DNA of 64,000 nt from JBBRNH01 sp038230415 (GCA_038230415.1 JBBRNH010000023.1:4665-68664), one strand, 5' to 3'. Shown: positions 9,423-17,962, counted from the stretch's first letter. Notes: generated by a model not told the origin, from the letters alone. Translations and numbers: made by a program.

Positions 9423-12400
9423 CTACGGATTCAACTGCAACCGGCCTGTAGCGTCGTAGGTCAGTTTACCGTTCACGTCGAGCAGCATATTTTTGGCATT
9501 AGCCAGATACCCGGCTGGCACGGTCACGACGTGCTTGATAGTCACGTTATCGGTAGCAGTCGGTACACTATTGCAGGCCCAAACGGTCGGGTCGTTCCAG
9601 GCACCGGCCTTTACCGTTACCATCCCACCGGCGCAGATACTACCTAAGGCGAGACCAATAATTACCGGGTCGTGGTCAGAGGCACGAAACTGATCGGCGT
9701 TGTACAGACTGATGACCTGCGCCGGGGTTTTTGAGACCGTGCTGGTAATCGTGACGTTATAATCCAAGTAATTGGGTTCGTCAGAATTGATGTGCCACTT
9801 ATCGGCTCCCGCAATCTGGTTTTGCAAACTGGCCGACCGCAGCCCGTGATCGAGTGCGCCCACCTGCCCGTCGAACACATACGAGTACGTTGTATTCGGC
9901 ACTAAATTCGTGTAACCGGCAGTGTATAAGGTTGTTAGCGGGTCTTCCTGAGCGTAGGCGTTGAGGTCTCCGAGAATCAGGTAATCGGGGTCGTTGGTGC
10001 CGGTGGGTTTGGTGGCTAACCAATCGCGCAAATCCTGGGCCTGCCGGGTGCGGGTTCCGTTTGAGTTGCCCTGCCCGTCGTTGGCATCGGTATCACCGGC
10101 CCCGCCCGCGCTCGATCCTTTTGATTTCCAGTGGTTGGCAACAACGGTAAAAACCTCGCTGTTTGCGTTTTGCTGGAAGGTCTGCGCCAACGCCCGCCGA
10201 TTAACCGCATCGAATGCCCCGGTGCCAAACGTAAACGGGATGGCCGTTGTCGAGCCGATGGGCGTAACGGTTGCCGGTTTGTAGATAATGGCAACGGTGA
10301 TCGCATCGGTAGAGATACAGCCCGAATTGATGAACGTGAACGAACCCGCCCCGGCCACCGCATTCAGGCCGTTGATTAAATCCTGAATCGCGCTGTTGGC
10401 CCCGAAGCCGTTGTTTTCCATTTCGTTGAGGCCCATCACATCAACGCCCGATTGGACAATGGCCTGAATCGTTTTGTCGCGCTGGCGCGTAAACTCCTGG
10501 GCTGTGTTGGCTCCGCGCGGTGCTATTGCGGTGCCGCTACAGTTCGTGAAACTCGACCCGTTATCTAAGTCTTTGAAATAATTCAGGACGTTGAAACTGG
10601 CTACTTTCAGCGTGGCAACTCCTACACTTGGTGATGTTATCGGGCGCGGGTTGGTTGGCTGAAAATTCACGCCCGTTGCGGTCTGTAGCCGGTAACTGCC
10701 AAACCGATGATCGAGAATAGCCGTAATGCCCGGTACTGCATCGCCCCCGCGCAGGGTGTTGCTGGCACTCAGGGGATTACCACCCCGGCCAAGAATAATA
10801 TTGGGCGGGTTTTGTGCGCCACTGCCATCGTCCAGGACAATACTTCGCCGGGCATTATCGGCTAAGTGGGTTGCGTATCCCGGCACACTCGGCGCATAAA
10901 ACTGGGTATATTGATCTAATCGTGAATCCGTACCGGCCACATCATTCAGCCCGCCCGACGATAAAACCACCGACCCATATCGGCCCAGTTCAAAATACTC
11001 CGTTACCACTAAGCTACCGCTGCTGGCACTGGCCGTAACCAACATTCCCTCATACCGTTCGAGGTCGGCCACGTTTGCCACCGGAAACGTCAGGGGCGTT
11101 AGCGCAGGCAGGGCGTTGGCTCCCAGATTCAGCACACTCGTCGGGGTAATTTGGGTCAGCGTAACGCCCGTTGATGTGAACTCGGTTACGGTACCCGCCA
11201 CCCGGACTTTATCGCCAACGTTACCCGTGAACAGGTTTGATGGGTCATACACGAAAATACCCTCTGAGGTGAGTGGGTTGCCGTCGCTGTCGGCATCCTC
11301 TTCCTGCACATAAAAACCGGCTAAGGCCGTTGCACCGGGGAACGCCCGCGTCACAATGCCTTCGATGGTGCGGGTGCCGGTCAGGGCGGCTGCTGTGCCG
11401 GTTCCCTGAATAGCACTGATAAACGTGATGCCGCTGGCGGTAGAACTCACCGTGCCGCTCAATGTCACAGCCGCCGAGGTGCTGTTTGAGCCAGTGATGA
11501 GTAAGGTGCCGCTCTGTGGCCCTGTGGCTGCCGTAGCGGTCAGGCGAACCACAATTTCATTCGTAAACGAATTGGGTAATCCGCTGAATGTGAATTGATT
11601 ACTATACGAAGGCGGGCCGCTGAGACTTATTTCGTAGCCGCTTGAAACGCTGGCGGTGTAGGAACTGGGCGATAAGTTTGACCCCATCACAAACGCTGAT
11701 TGCGGTGCCGATGCCGTTCCCTGCGTGGCACTGAAACCGCTCAACGCGCCGGGCATGGCCGATAACGTTGGGGCATTCGGGTCAAGGGTGTTTCCGCTCA
11801 CCGTTACAGTCTGGGCGGTTGCGCCGGTACTGTTGTTGGTGATCGTTCCGGTAAAGGCACCGATTGCCGCGCCCGTCAGCCGCACCCGAATGGCCGCATT
11901 GGCCGTACCGCCCGATTGGGTCACGGTCAGGCTGTTGAGGAACGTGATACCATCCAGACTGACCTGATAGCCCGTCGGGGCTGCTACCTGCACATCGGCT
12001 GTGAGGGCCGCGCCCGTCAGTGTGTAGGTCTGCACCGGAGACGGTGTTCCAACCGGCGTACTGAAACCGGATAACGTAACGGGGTTAGCGGTGAGAGTTG
12101 GGCCTGGTACTGTGCCTGTTACGGTGAGATTATCAACCGAAATTTTAGGTCGTGACCCGGTGCTGCCGCCCGTTCCATTGTGGTAATACAGGCGAAATCG
12201 TGCCGTTGATGAATTATTGAAAGAGGCTGGTAATGTGACGGATAGAGTAGCAGAACCGGCCACGTTGTTGGTTGCCGAAAAGCTGGTTAACTCAGTAAAC
12301 GTGGTTCCGTTGGTTGATCCATACACCCGTAGCGTTCCTACCCGGTTTCCTGTACTGTTAGCAACAGACGCTGCATCTAAACTCAGTGTGCCAGCGTTCA

Positions 12401-12770
12401 GACCCGTAAAGTCTACCAGAAAATCAAAAGCTGTGCTGGTCGTATTGTCGGTTGCTCCGGTTGATAAAAGTAAAATAGTACCCGTTCCTTTTTGAACGCC
12501 ACCCGATGTTGAGCTTGTAAACGTGGCTGATGATGCAGTGATTCTTGTTGCATCGGGTATAGCAGCCGTTCCGCCGATGGCAACACTCGAAAAACGATTT
12601 GCGCCCGTACCAGCCGCAAAATTATTAGTCCAGTTAGCGATGTCCGCGAAGTTCTCCGTGTAGGTATAGCCTGGTTGTGAAGCTAACGGAACTGGAGCCT
12701 GCGCCCACGCGCCCGCCGAAACGCCCAAAAAGGCGATGAGCCACCTGGTTTTTTGTAATAGTTGCTGCAT
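9423..12770 (-). CDS. Secreted ExeM/NucH-like extracellular nuclease
   Basis: 1115 aa from the ATG at 12770. That start is chosen because MQQLLQKTRWLIAFLGVSAG begins a clean signal peptide; the frame runs 16 codons further upstream without one. After a TYTENF region (about 30-225) there are two Ig-like modules (about 230-445), an OB-fold-like region (about 455-700: GIVTRAFPGA, GFYVQEEDADSDGN), and an EEP nuclease domain (about 717-1040: KVASFNVLNYF, GLNEMENNGFG, ANHWKSKGS, GDLNAYAQEDP, SDHDPVIIGL). The arrangement is that of ExeM/NucH-type extracellular endonucleases. The C-terminus (AGAWNDPTVWACNSVPT...) is a short beta-rich module and not a recognisable T9SS sorting domain, unlike the downstream nuclease. 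Confidence 0.88.
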   Translation of the reverse strand: MQQLLQKTRWLIAFLGVSAGAWAQAPVPLASQPGYTYTENFADIANWTNNFAAGTGANRFSSVAIGGTAAIPDATRITASSATFTSSTSGGVQKGTGTILLLSTGATDNTTSTAFDFLVDFTGLNAGTLSLDAASVANSTGNRVGTLRVYGSTNGTTFTELTSFSATNNVAGSATLSVTLPASFNNSSTARFRLYYHNGTGGSTGSRPKISVDNLTVTGTVPGPTLTANPVTLSGFSTPVGTPSPVQTYTLTGAALTADVQVAAPTGYQVSLDGITFLNSLTVTQSGGTANAAIRVRLTGAAIGAFTGTITNNSTGATAQTVTVSGNTLDPNAPTLSAMPGALSGFSATQGTASAPQSAFVMGSNLSPSSYTASVSSGYEISLSGPPSYSNQFTFSGLPNSFTNEIVVRLTATAATGPQSGTLLITGSNSTSAAVTLSGTVSSTASGITFISAIQGTGTAAALTGTRTIEGIVTRAFPGATALAGFYVQEEDADSDGNPLTSEGIFVYDPSNLFTGNVGDKVRVAGTVTEFTSTGVTLTQITPTSVLNLGANALPALTPLTFPVANVADLERYEGMLVTASASSGSLVVTEYFELGRYGSVVLSSGGLNDVAGTDSRLDQYTQFYAPSVPGYATHLADNARRSIVLDDGSGAQNPPNIILGRGGNPLSASNTLRGGDAVPGITAILDHRFGSYRLQTATGVNFQPTNPRPITSPSVGVATLKVASFNVLNYFKDLDNGSSFTNCSGTAIAPRGANTAQEFTRQRDKTIQAIVQSGVDVMGLNEMENNGFGANSAIQDLINGLNAVAGAGSFTFINSGCISTDAITVAIIYKPATVTPIGSTTAIPFTFGTGAFDAVNRRALAQTFQQNANSEVFTVVANHWKSKGSSAGGAGDTDANDGQGNSNGTRTRQAQDLRDWLATKPTGTNDPDYLILGDLNAYAQEDPLTTLYTAGYTNLVPNTTYSYVFDGQVGALDHGLRSASLQNQIAGADKWHINSDEPNYLDYNVTITSTVSKTPAQVISLYNADQFRASDHDPVIIGLALGSICAGGMVTVKAGAWNDPTVWACNSVPTATDNVTIKHVVTVPAGYLANAKNMLLDVNGKLTYDATGRLQLNP
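11445..11765 (-). repeat. Ig-like module shared with the downstream nuclease, copy 2
   Basis: Partner of the module at 8005-8335. Only a few residues differ over about 110 aa, whereas the rest of the two proteins is far more diverged. Confidence 0.85.
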
Positions 12771-12842
12771 AAAATGGATTAGTTTGATAGGTGTAAAAGT
12801 AGGGCAAACCCCACGCATGCCTGTTACGCCAATGTTAAGCTA

Positions 12843-13925
12843 TCAGCCTGCCGTTCGTAACACGCTGATTAGCTGGCTTATCTGTTCAGTGGAAGTCGCC
12901 GGGAAGTTGGCAATTCTGATTTGGCTGTCTTTGGCTTCGCCATAACCGCTACCCACAATCAGCCCGGCATTTTTGGTGGCCGCCATCACTGCCGATGCCG
13001 GTTTGGTGGTGTTTGCCACAAGCACCGTGGCCGACCGATGCGCGGCTATCTGCACCGATGGCGAATAACCGTCGGCAGTATCGAAGAATTTGTAAAGCAG
13101 TTTAGCTTTTTCGTCGGTCTGTTTGCGGATGGTTTCGATACCGATGCGGTTAAAGTCTTCGCAGATTTTGCCGAGCAGGTAAATAAACAGCACATTGGGC
13201 GTGGCCGGGGTTTCAAACGTGCGGTAGTGTTTCCAGAGCGTCGGCAGGTTGTGGTGCGCCCCGATGGTCATTGACTCGTATTTCTGCAACCGTTCGGCTT
13301 TCTCCAAACACCGTTCGTTGGCAATCCAGATACCGAGTCCGGCGGGCATCCCGAAGCCTTTCTGCACCGAAAAAAACGCCGAATCCACCAATGAATAATC
13401 TAAATCTGGATACGGGGCCGATGACACCATATCCACGCAAAACAGTTTTTTGGGGTATTTGCGCTTGAGCCGGTGAATGTCGTTGACCCGCAGTTGCACT
13501 CCGCCCGATGTTTCGTTTTGGGTCAGGCAGACCAATTCAGCGTATTCGGGTATGTCAATCTCGGCGTAATCGAATCCTTCGCCCATCGGCTTTTCCTGCA
13601 CGTGGGCAAACTTGTGCAGGCTCTGGGCGTAATCAAAAAACTTCCGGGAAAATGAGCCGTTTACGAGGTGAAAACTCTCATGCTCTACGCAGTTGAGCAG
13701 CACCCGTTCCCAGACTTCCGAGGCCGAACCCGTGAAGAAAATTCCGTGCGTTTCGGGAATGTTCAGCAAGGCCCGCAGGTGTTCATTGGTAAATTTATAT
13801 ATATCCCGAAACTGCTGACTCCGGTGTGAGATCGAGCCAATCTGCTCGTCCATCGCCGTTTGCAGGTGTTTGGCGAACGTCGGGTATAATTCGGCGGGGC
13901 CGGGAGTGAAGTAGGTTTGTTTCAT
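12843..13925 (-). CDS. serC: Phosphoserine aminotransferase
   Basis: 360 aa, full length for SerC. It is a class V (fold type I) PLP aminotransferase that makes 3-phosphoserine from 3-phosphohydroxypyruvate and glutamate, the second step of serine synthesis. The N-terminal FTPGPAELYP, SHRSQQFRDI and the PLP lysine in SVQKGFGMPAGLG are visible. VDMVSSAPYPDLD carries the PLP-ring aspartate. It lies 78 bp downstream of the fused serB-serA gene on the same strand, so these two genes supply all three enzyme activities of the pathway. The gap between them holds a 13-bp-arm inverted repeat. Confidence 0.92.
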   Translation of the reverse strand: MKQTYFTPGPAELYPTFAKHLQTAMDEQIGSISHRSQQFRDIYKFTNEHLRALLNIPETHGIFFTGSASEVWERVLLNCVEHESFHLVNGSFSRKFFDYAQSLHKFAHVQEKPMGEGFDYAEIDIPEYAELVCLTQNETSGGVQLRVNDIHRLKRKYPKKLFCVDMVSSAPYPDLDYSLVDSAFFSVQKGFGMPAGLGIWIANERCLEKAERLQKYESMTIGAHHNLPTLWKHYRTFETPATPNVLFIYLLGKICEDFNRIGIETIRKQTDEKAKLLYKFFDTADGYSPSVQIAAHRSATVLVANTTKPASAVMAATKNAGLIVGSGYGEAKDSQIRIANFPATSTEQISQLISVLRTAG

Positions 13926-13944
13926 AAATTAGGGGTCAGTGCCA

Positions 13945-14000
13945 AGTGGTTAGTGGCGAGCGCTTCGCCCGGTAGGGCTAACGACTTGCCACTAACCACT
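13945..14000. repeat. Small palindromic repeat between serBA and serC
   Basis: Perfect 13-nt arms, AGTGGTTAGTGGC at 13945-13957 and its complement at 13988-14000, around a 30-nt spacer. It has no T-tract typical of a terminator and looks like a dispersed REP-like element. If transcribed it could lower read-through into serC. Confidence 0.7.
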
Positions 14001-14003
14001 GAA

Positions 14004-15923
14004 TCAATACAACAGCCTGAATTTGATTGTGTTATCAATGTTTTTCAATTCGGCCACCACGTCGTCGGCGTAGTCTTTGGCAATGTCGGTAATCACGTAG
14101 CCGATGGTCTCGTTGGTTTTCAGATACTGCCCGCGAATATTGATATGATAGTTGGCAAAAATCTGGTTCATTTTCGCCAGAATACCCGGCATATTGGCGT
14201 GGATGTGCAGCAGCCGGTGCGAGTCTTTCAGGAGCGGTAACTGGAGTTCGGGGAAATTCACCGAGCCGTAGGTGCTGCCGTTGTTAATGTATTCGAGCAG
14301 TTTGCCCGGCACATACACGCCGATATTGGCCTGGGCTTCTTCGGTGCTGCCGCCAATGTGCGGAGTCAGAATCACGTTAGGCAGGTTGCGGAGGTCGTTG
14401 ATAAATTCTTCGTTGTTGGTTTTTGGCTCCTGCGGAAACACGTCAATACCTGCCCCGGCCACTTTTCCCCGCTCGATGGCATCTACCAACGCCGGAATCT
14501 CAACGATGTGGCCCCGCGACAGATTGAGGAAGATCACGCCGTTTTTCATCAGCCCAAATTCACGGTAGCCAATCAGGGCTTTGTTTTCCTTCCGTCCGTC
14601 AACGTGCAGGCTGACAATGTCGGCAATCGCCAGCAGGTCGTCTAAGGTTTTGCACTTGCGGGCGTTGCCGAGGGCGAGTTTATCCACCACATCATAAAAA
14701 TAAACTTCCATACCGAGAGCCTCGGCCACCACCGAAAGCTGCGTACCGATGCTGCCGTAACCAACGAGGCCCAGTTTTTTGCCGCGCACCTCAAAACTGC
14801 TCGTCGCCGATTTATCCCAGATTCCTTTGTGCATCAGGTTGCTCTTGGGAACCGTGTTTCGGATGAGCATAATAATCTCGCCAATTGCCAGCTCCACCAC
14901 CGACCGCGTGTTGCTGTACGGCGCGTTGAACACGGCAATGCCTTTTTCGGTGCAGGCATCGAGGTCAATCTGATTCGTGCCGATGCAGAATGCTCCGATT
15001 GCCATGAGTTTTGGGGCATTGTCAAGCACGGCGCGGGTAACGCTGGTTTTTGAGCGAATACCCAGAATCTGCACATCCCGGATGGCCTCGATGAGTTCAT
15101 CTTCATCAAGCGCACCTTTCCTGATTTCGACGTTAAAACCTTCTTCATCAAAGAGTTGCCGCGCCGACGGATGCACATTTTCGAGGAGCAGCACTTTAAT
15201 CCGGCTCTTGGGATAAGACTGACTGCGGCTCAGGTTGTTCTCGAACAGAAACTCATCGAGCGATGCAGCAACGGCATCGGCTACGGCAACGACCGACGGG
15301 CGGGCCACGTTTTCGGTGAAGGCATAAAACCGGCTGGCAACCCCGGCTTCGCGGATTTCATAGTCGGTATAGCCATCGCCAATCACGTAAATGGCACCGT
15401 CGAGGTTCAGGTCGCGCATGAGTTTCACCTTGCCTTTGTCCGAAGCCAACGGGTTTTCGGGGTCACAGCCGATGATGTTTCCCGCGTCGTCAAAAACAAA
15501 AGTATTCGCAAAAACGTGGTCTTCGCGGATGCCGAGGGCGGTAACAATCGGCACGATAAACTCCCGGAACCCGCTCGATATGACGTAAATTCGGTCGGTA
15601 TATTCGGTCAGAAACGCCCGGTTGCGCTGAAACGAATCGGAGACCTGCCCCATGAGGTTTTCGATGAGGGCGGGCAGGTGACTTCGGTTAGCGTGGAGGA
15701 GCTGCAGCCGTTGCGCGAGCGATTCGGCCACCGAAATTTCGCCGGCCATACCACTGTCGGTCAGGGCGCGGATTTGGGTCAGCACGGCCTCGCGGTCGGG
15801 GCGGGTAGCGAGCGAGATTTCGCCCAGCACATCGAGCGATTCAACTTTGACGAGTGTACTGTCGAAATCAATGACGAAGAACGTCTGTTCGGTTGGGCTG
15901 GCAATGGTTGTGTTGGTGAGCAT
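14004..15923 (-). CDS. serA: Fused phosphoserine phosphatase / 3-phosphoglycerate dehydrogenase
   Basis: 639 aa in two parts. Residues about 15-215 are a HAD-family phosphoserine phosphatase (SerB-like): motif I DFDSTL, motif II VISSGF, the motif III lysine region SDKGKVKL and motif IV GDGYTDYEI. From about 240 it is an E. coli-type SerA: GAFCIGTNQIDLDA, Rossmann motif GYGSIGTQL, catalytic arginine in LSRGH, FPQEPKTNNEEF and catalytic histidine in TPHIGGSTEEAQ. It ends in an ACT domain (HIHANMPGILAKMNQIFAN, ending FRLLY) that in E. coli SerA binds serine for feedback inhibition. One polypeptide would thus carry the first and third steps, and SerC downstream the second. Both active sites look intact. 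Confidence 0.93.
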   Translation of the reverse strand: MLTNTTIASPTEQTFFVIDFDSTLVKVESLDVLGEISLATRPDREAVLTQIRALTDSGMAGEISVAESLAQRLQLLHANRSHLPALIENLMGQVSDSFQRNRAFLTEYTDRIYVISSGFREFIVPIVTALGIREDHVFANTFVFDDAGNIIGCDPENPLASDKGKVKLMRDLNLDGAIYVIGDGYTDYEIREAGVASRFYAFTENVARPSVVAVADAVAASLDEFLFENNLSRSQSYPKSRIKVLLLENVHPSARQLFDEEGFNVEIRKGALDEDELIEAIRDVQILGIRSKTSVTRAVLDNAPKLMAIGAFCIGTNQIDLDACTEKGIAVFNAPYSNTRSVVELAIGEIIMLIRNTVPKSNLMHKGIWDKSATSSFEVRGKKLGLVGYGSIGTQLSVVAEALGMEVYFYDVVDKLALGNARKCKTLDDLLAIADIVSLHVDGRKENKALIGYREFGLMKNGVIFLNLSRGHIVEIPALVDAIERGKVAGAGIDVFPQEPKTNNEEFINDLRNLPNVILTPHIGGSTEEAQANIGVYVPGKLLEYINNGSTYGSVNFPELQLPLLKDSHRLLHIHANMPGILAKMNQIFANYHINIRGQYLKTNETIGYVITDIAKDYADDVVAELKNIDNTIKFRLLY

Positions 15924-15939
15924 CTGTCTTGCTGTGAAT

Positions 15940-16226
15940 CTATTGTGGATTTTTAGTCAGTTGAGTGAGCATCTGGTCAAGTTGAAGCCGCAAAGCGGGT
16001 ATATCCCGTTGCGTAACAGCCCATATTATTTCGTCATCAACGCCAAAATATGTATGTTGAACTTCGGCGAGTTCACTAATCCAAGTATTTTTATTTTTGG
16101 CGGAATGGGGTTTGTTGCCCACCGCCCCCAGGCTGTGGGTATATGCCCATGAACGGATTGCCCGCCTGAAACGGCACAGCCTGGTGGCGGTGCCAAACAA
16201 GCTACCTCACTAATTCGCTTTTTCAT
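15940..16226 (-). pseudogene. HepT toxin remnant disrupted by a palindromic repeat
   Basis: The last about 50 codons (ending 15940) resemble the C-terminal half of HepT HEPN ribonucleases: HTYFGVDDEIIWAVTQRDIP then ALRLQLDQML. The HxY of the RX4HXY motif is kept, but the arginine position is Leu. The N-terminal half is missing. Instead, an ATG at 16226 overlapping mntA opens a different frame that runs into a palindromic repeat (16121-16191). No single frame joins the start to the conserved C-terminus. The toxin is therefore most likely dead. Confidence 0.65.
16121..16191. repeat. Palindromic repeat inside the hepT remnant
   Basis: 17-nt arms at 16121-16137 (ACCGCCCCCAGGCTGTG) and 16175-16191 match at 16 of 17 positions around a 37-nt centre. 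The flanks continue as a weaker inverted repeat (ttgttgccc / gccaaacaa). It sits exactly where the N-terminal half of HepT should be. Confidence 0.7.
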
Positions 16227-16497
16227 AGATCAGAATTTTATCGGCATCAATGTAGGGTTTGATGTAAGGCGAAAGGCCACCCGTTGAGACTAAGTCCACT
16301 GATTTTTTCAGCAAATCTTCCAGGTCAAGTTTGATACGAATAAACTGGAATAAATCAACGCCTTTTTCCAATTCGACCAGCACATCCACGTCGCTCTCGG
16401 GCGTGGCTTCGCCCCGTGCCTGTGAGCCAAACAGGTAAGCCCGCACCACGGGTTGGGAGCGCATAAATTGGTTAATCGATTGTTGATAGGGAATCAT
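16210..16497 (-). CDS. MntA-type nucleotidyltransferase antitoxin
   Basis: 95 aa from the ATG at 16497 (MIPYQQSI), chosen because it clears the upstream gene's stop at 16511 and gives the usual size of minimal nucleotidyltransferases. The signature GSQARGEATPESDVDVLVE fits the GSx10DxD motif of MntA/MNT proteins. In characterised MntA-HepT modules this protein transfers AMP to a HepT tyrosine and so silences the HEPN ribonuclease. Its 3' end overlaps the start codon of the hepT remnant, the usual arrangement, but that partner is broken, leaving an orphan antitoxin. Confidence 0.82.
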   Translation of the reverse strand: MIPYQQSINQFMRSQPVVRAYLFGSQARGEATPESDVDVLVELEKGVDLFQFIRIKLDLEDLLKKSVDLVSTGGLSPYIKPYIDADKILIYEKAN

Positions 16498-16510
16498 TGA
16501 GCGTGTGCGT

Positions 16511-17149
16511 TTACGGTAAAACCCGTTTATAGTAATCCATAATATGCTGAAAAACAGCGATGACCTCCGCAATTTCGATCAGATAATACGTTCGGGTATC
16601 TAATGTCAGTACCGAGTCTTCCAAACACATAAATACCCACTCGCGGCCTGGGGTAACGCAGCCAAACAGTTTTTGTAAAACAACGCCTTTGCGGTTGTTA
16701 AAAAATGTGGCTCCAATTAGTTGAGCGGCACATTGCGGAATGCCAATGTCCGTATCATTTTTCTTCGCTTCAACAATCTGAATAATCGGAAAACTGATGT
16801 CAATTGAGCCGGTTTCTTTCGCCAGTAAAAAATCACATGGCAGCCGGTCCGCCGGTGCGGGCCAACCGTCCCCATTAAGCCCCTTTTCGGAATCAGCGTT
16901 GAGAGATTCGCCGGAATAGACGGTGAAAAAATCGCCATTTCTGTCTAACAATTCGTTCAGCACCGGCACGACTACCCACTCAGATTTAGCTTTTTCGGTA
17001 CGCAAACGCAGCTTTTCGGCACGTTGAAGGGCGCGTTCGAGATTTTCAGACGGAGCGATGGGTTGTGTTGCCGGAAACAAGGGCTTTATTTGGGTAGTCA
17101 GCCCAAATTTTACTTCTAAATCTGCCAGCGTAAAATCAGTGTAAGCCAT
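16511..17149 (-). CDS. PD-(D/E)XK nuclease-like protein
   Basis: 212 aa. Not recognised by name. The centre reads CDFLLAK, then IIQIVEAKKNDTDIGIPQC: an acidic residue followed about 20 residues later by (V)EAKK and then Q, as in type I restriction HsdR N-domains and related PD-(D/E)XK folds. The N-terminal 60 residues are charged and helical (ENLERALQRAEKLRLRTEKA). It lies 13 bp upstream of mntA on the same strand and is probably cotranscribed. Similar stand-alone proteins occur widely in Bacteroidota and cyanobacteria without a proven role. Nuclease activity is inferred only from the motif. Confidence 0.6.
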   Translation of the reverse strand: MAYTDFTLADLEVKFGLTTQIKPLFPATQPIAPSENLERALQRAEKLRLRTEKAKSEWVVVPVLNELLDRNGDFFTVYSGESLNADSEKGLNGDGWPAPADRLPCDFLLAKETGSIDISFPIIQIVEAKKNDTDIGIPQCAAQLIGATFFNNRKGVVLQKLFGCVTPGREWVFMCLEDSVLTLDTRTYYLIEIAEVIAVFQHIMDYYKRVLP

Positions 17150-17242
17150 CGTTTTATTAGGTTAAACACGCCACCGCCCGCGAATTTACGGATTTGCAAC
17201 AGCCCAACCGCCACTTGCCGGATTGCCCGCTCAGTTTCAGGG

Positions 17243-17962
17243 TCACTTCGGTCTCATTTCCAGCAACCTAAGCGTATGCGTCAGCAGCCGTTTATCGCCT
17301 GCTTCCTGATGACCGGGAACGATAAGTTCAGCATCGGGGAACGCTGTCTGCACGTTCCGAACGCTCTGCGGCCAGTCGCCCAAAACCGCGTCGGAGAGGT
17401 TGCCGAGGCCCATTGTGGCGGTGTCTTTAATTAAACAACCGCCAAACAGCACTTTTTGGGCCGGTAGCCAGACCACAATGTTATCACCGGCGTGGCCCGC
17501 GCCGGGGAAATATGCGCGGAGGGTTTGTCCGCCAATGGTAAACGTGGTGTCGTTGGGCAGAACGCCTTCCGGTTCCTGCAACCCAACGGCAGACATTTTG
17601 GCCCGCGTGAGGTTAGTGCTGATTACCCGAACGCCCCGCTTTTTGAGGTACGGCAAGCCCGCCATCCGGTCGTAATGACAGTGGGTGATGATGCACAACA
17701 CCACCGGCTGACGCAGTTCTGTTTTTACCCAGCGCACGATTTGCTTGGTCTGGGCCTCGTCCCAGCCCGTGTCAATCAGCACGGCCCCGGCAGTGGTGCT
17801 GACCACCATACCGTTCGACGGATAAGGCGAGCCGTAGGGCATCGCATAACTCGTGTGGATATAGGCGTTGGGCGCAACGGGCTTGAACACAGCCGTGAAT
17901 TTTTGGGCCTGAACGACTGTGGAAAAGAGTAAAAAGTTCAGAATGAGAAGGTTGTGTTTCAT
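17243..17962 (-). CDS. Subclass B1-like metallo-beta-lactamase
   Basis: 239 aa from the ATG at 17962, which gives a signal peptide (MKHNLLILNFLLFSTVVQAQ). All B1-type zinc ligands are present: HCHYD (His116-His118-Asp120 equivalents, followed by R), GHAGDN (His196), GGCLIKD (Cys221) and VPGHQ (His263). The GGC cysteine and its LFGGCLIKD setting separate it from B3 enzymes and from general MBL-fold hydrolases. GAGHAGDNIVVWLP matches the conserved GxGHxxDNxVVWxP of B1 enzymes. Lys224 is retained (IKD). A periplasmic zinc beta-lactamase that may hydrolyse carbapenems is the best call; substrate range cannot be read from sequence. It follows arfB by 19 bp. Nothing mobile lies next to it, so it looks like a resident chromosomal gene. 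Confidence 0.85.
   Translation of the reverse strand: MKHNLLILNFLLFSTVVQAQKFTAVFKPVAPNAYIHTSYAMPYGSPYPSNGMVVSTTAGAVLIDTGWDEAQTKQIVRWVKTELRQPVVLCIITHCHYDRMAGLPYLKKRGVRVISTNLTRAKMSAVGLQEPEGVLPNDTTFTIGGQTLRAYFPGAGHAGDNIVVWLPAQKVLFGGCLIKDTATMGLGNLSDAVLGDWPQSVRNVQTAFPDAELIVPGHQEAGDKRLLTHTLRLLEMRPK

Noticed and set aside
15156..15956. 266-codon plus-strand frame opposite serB-serA
   Set aside because: It is antisense to a gene with full catalytic motifs, has no recognisable domain, and arises from GC-biased codon use.
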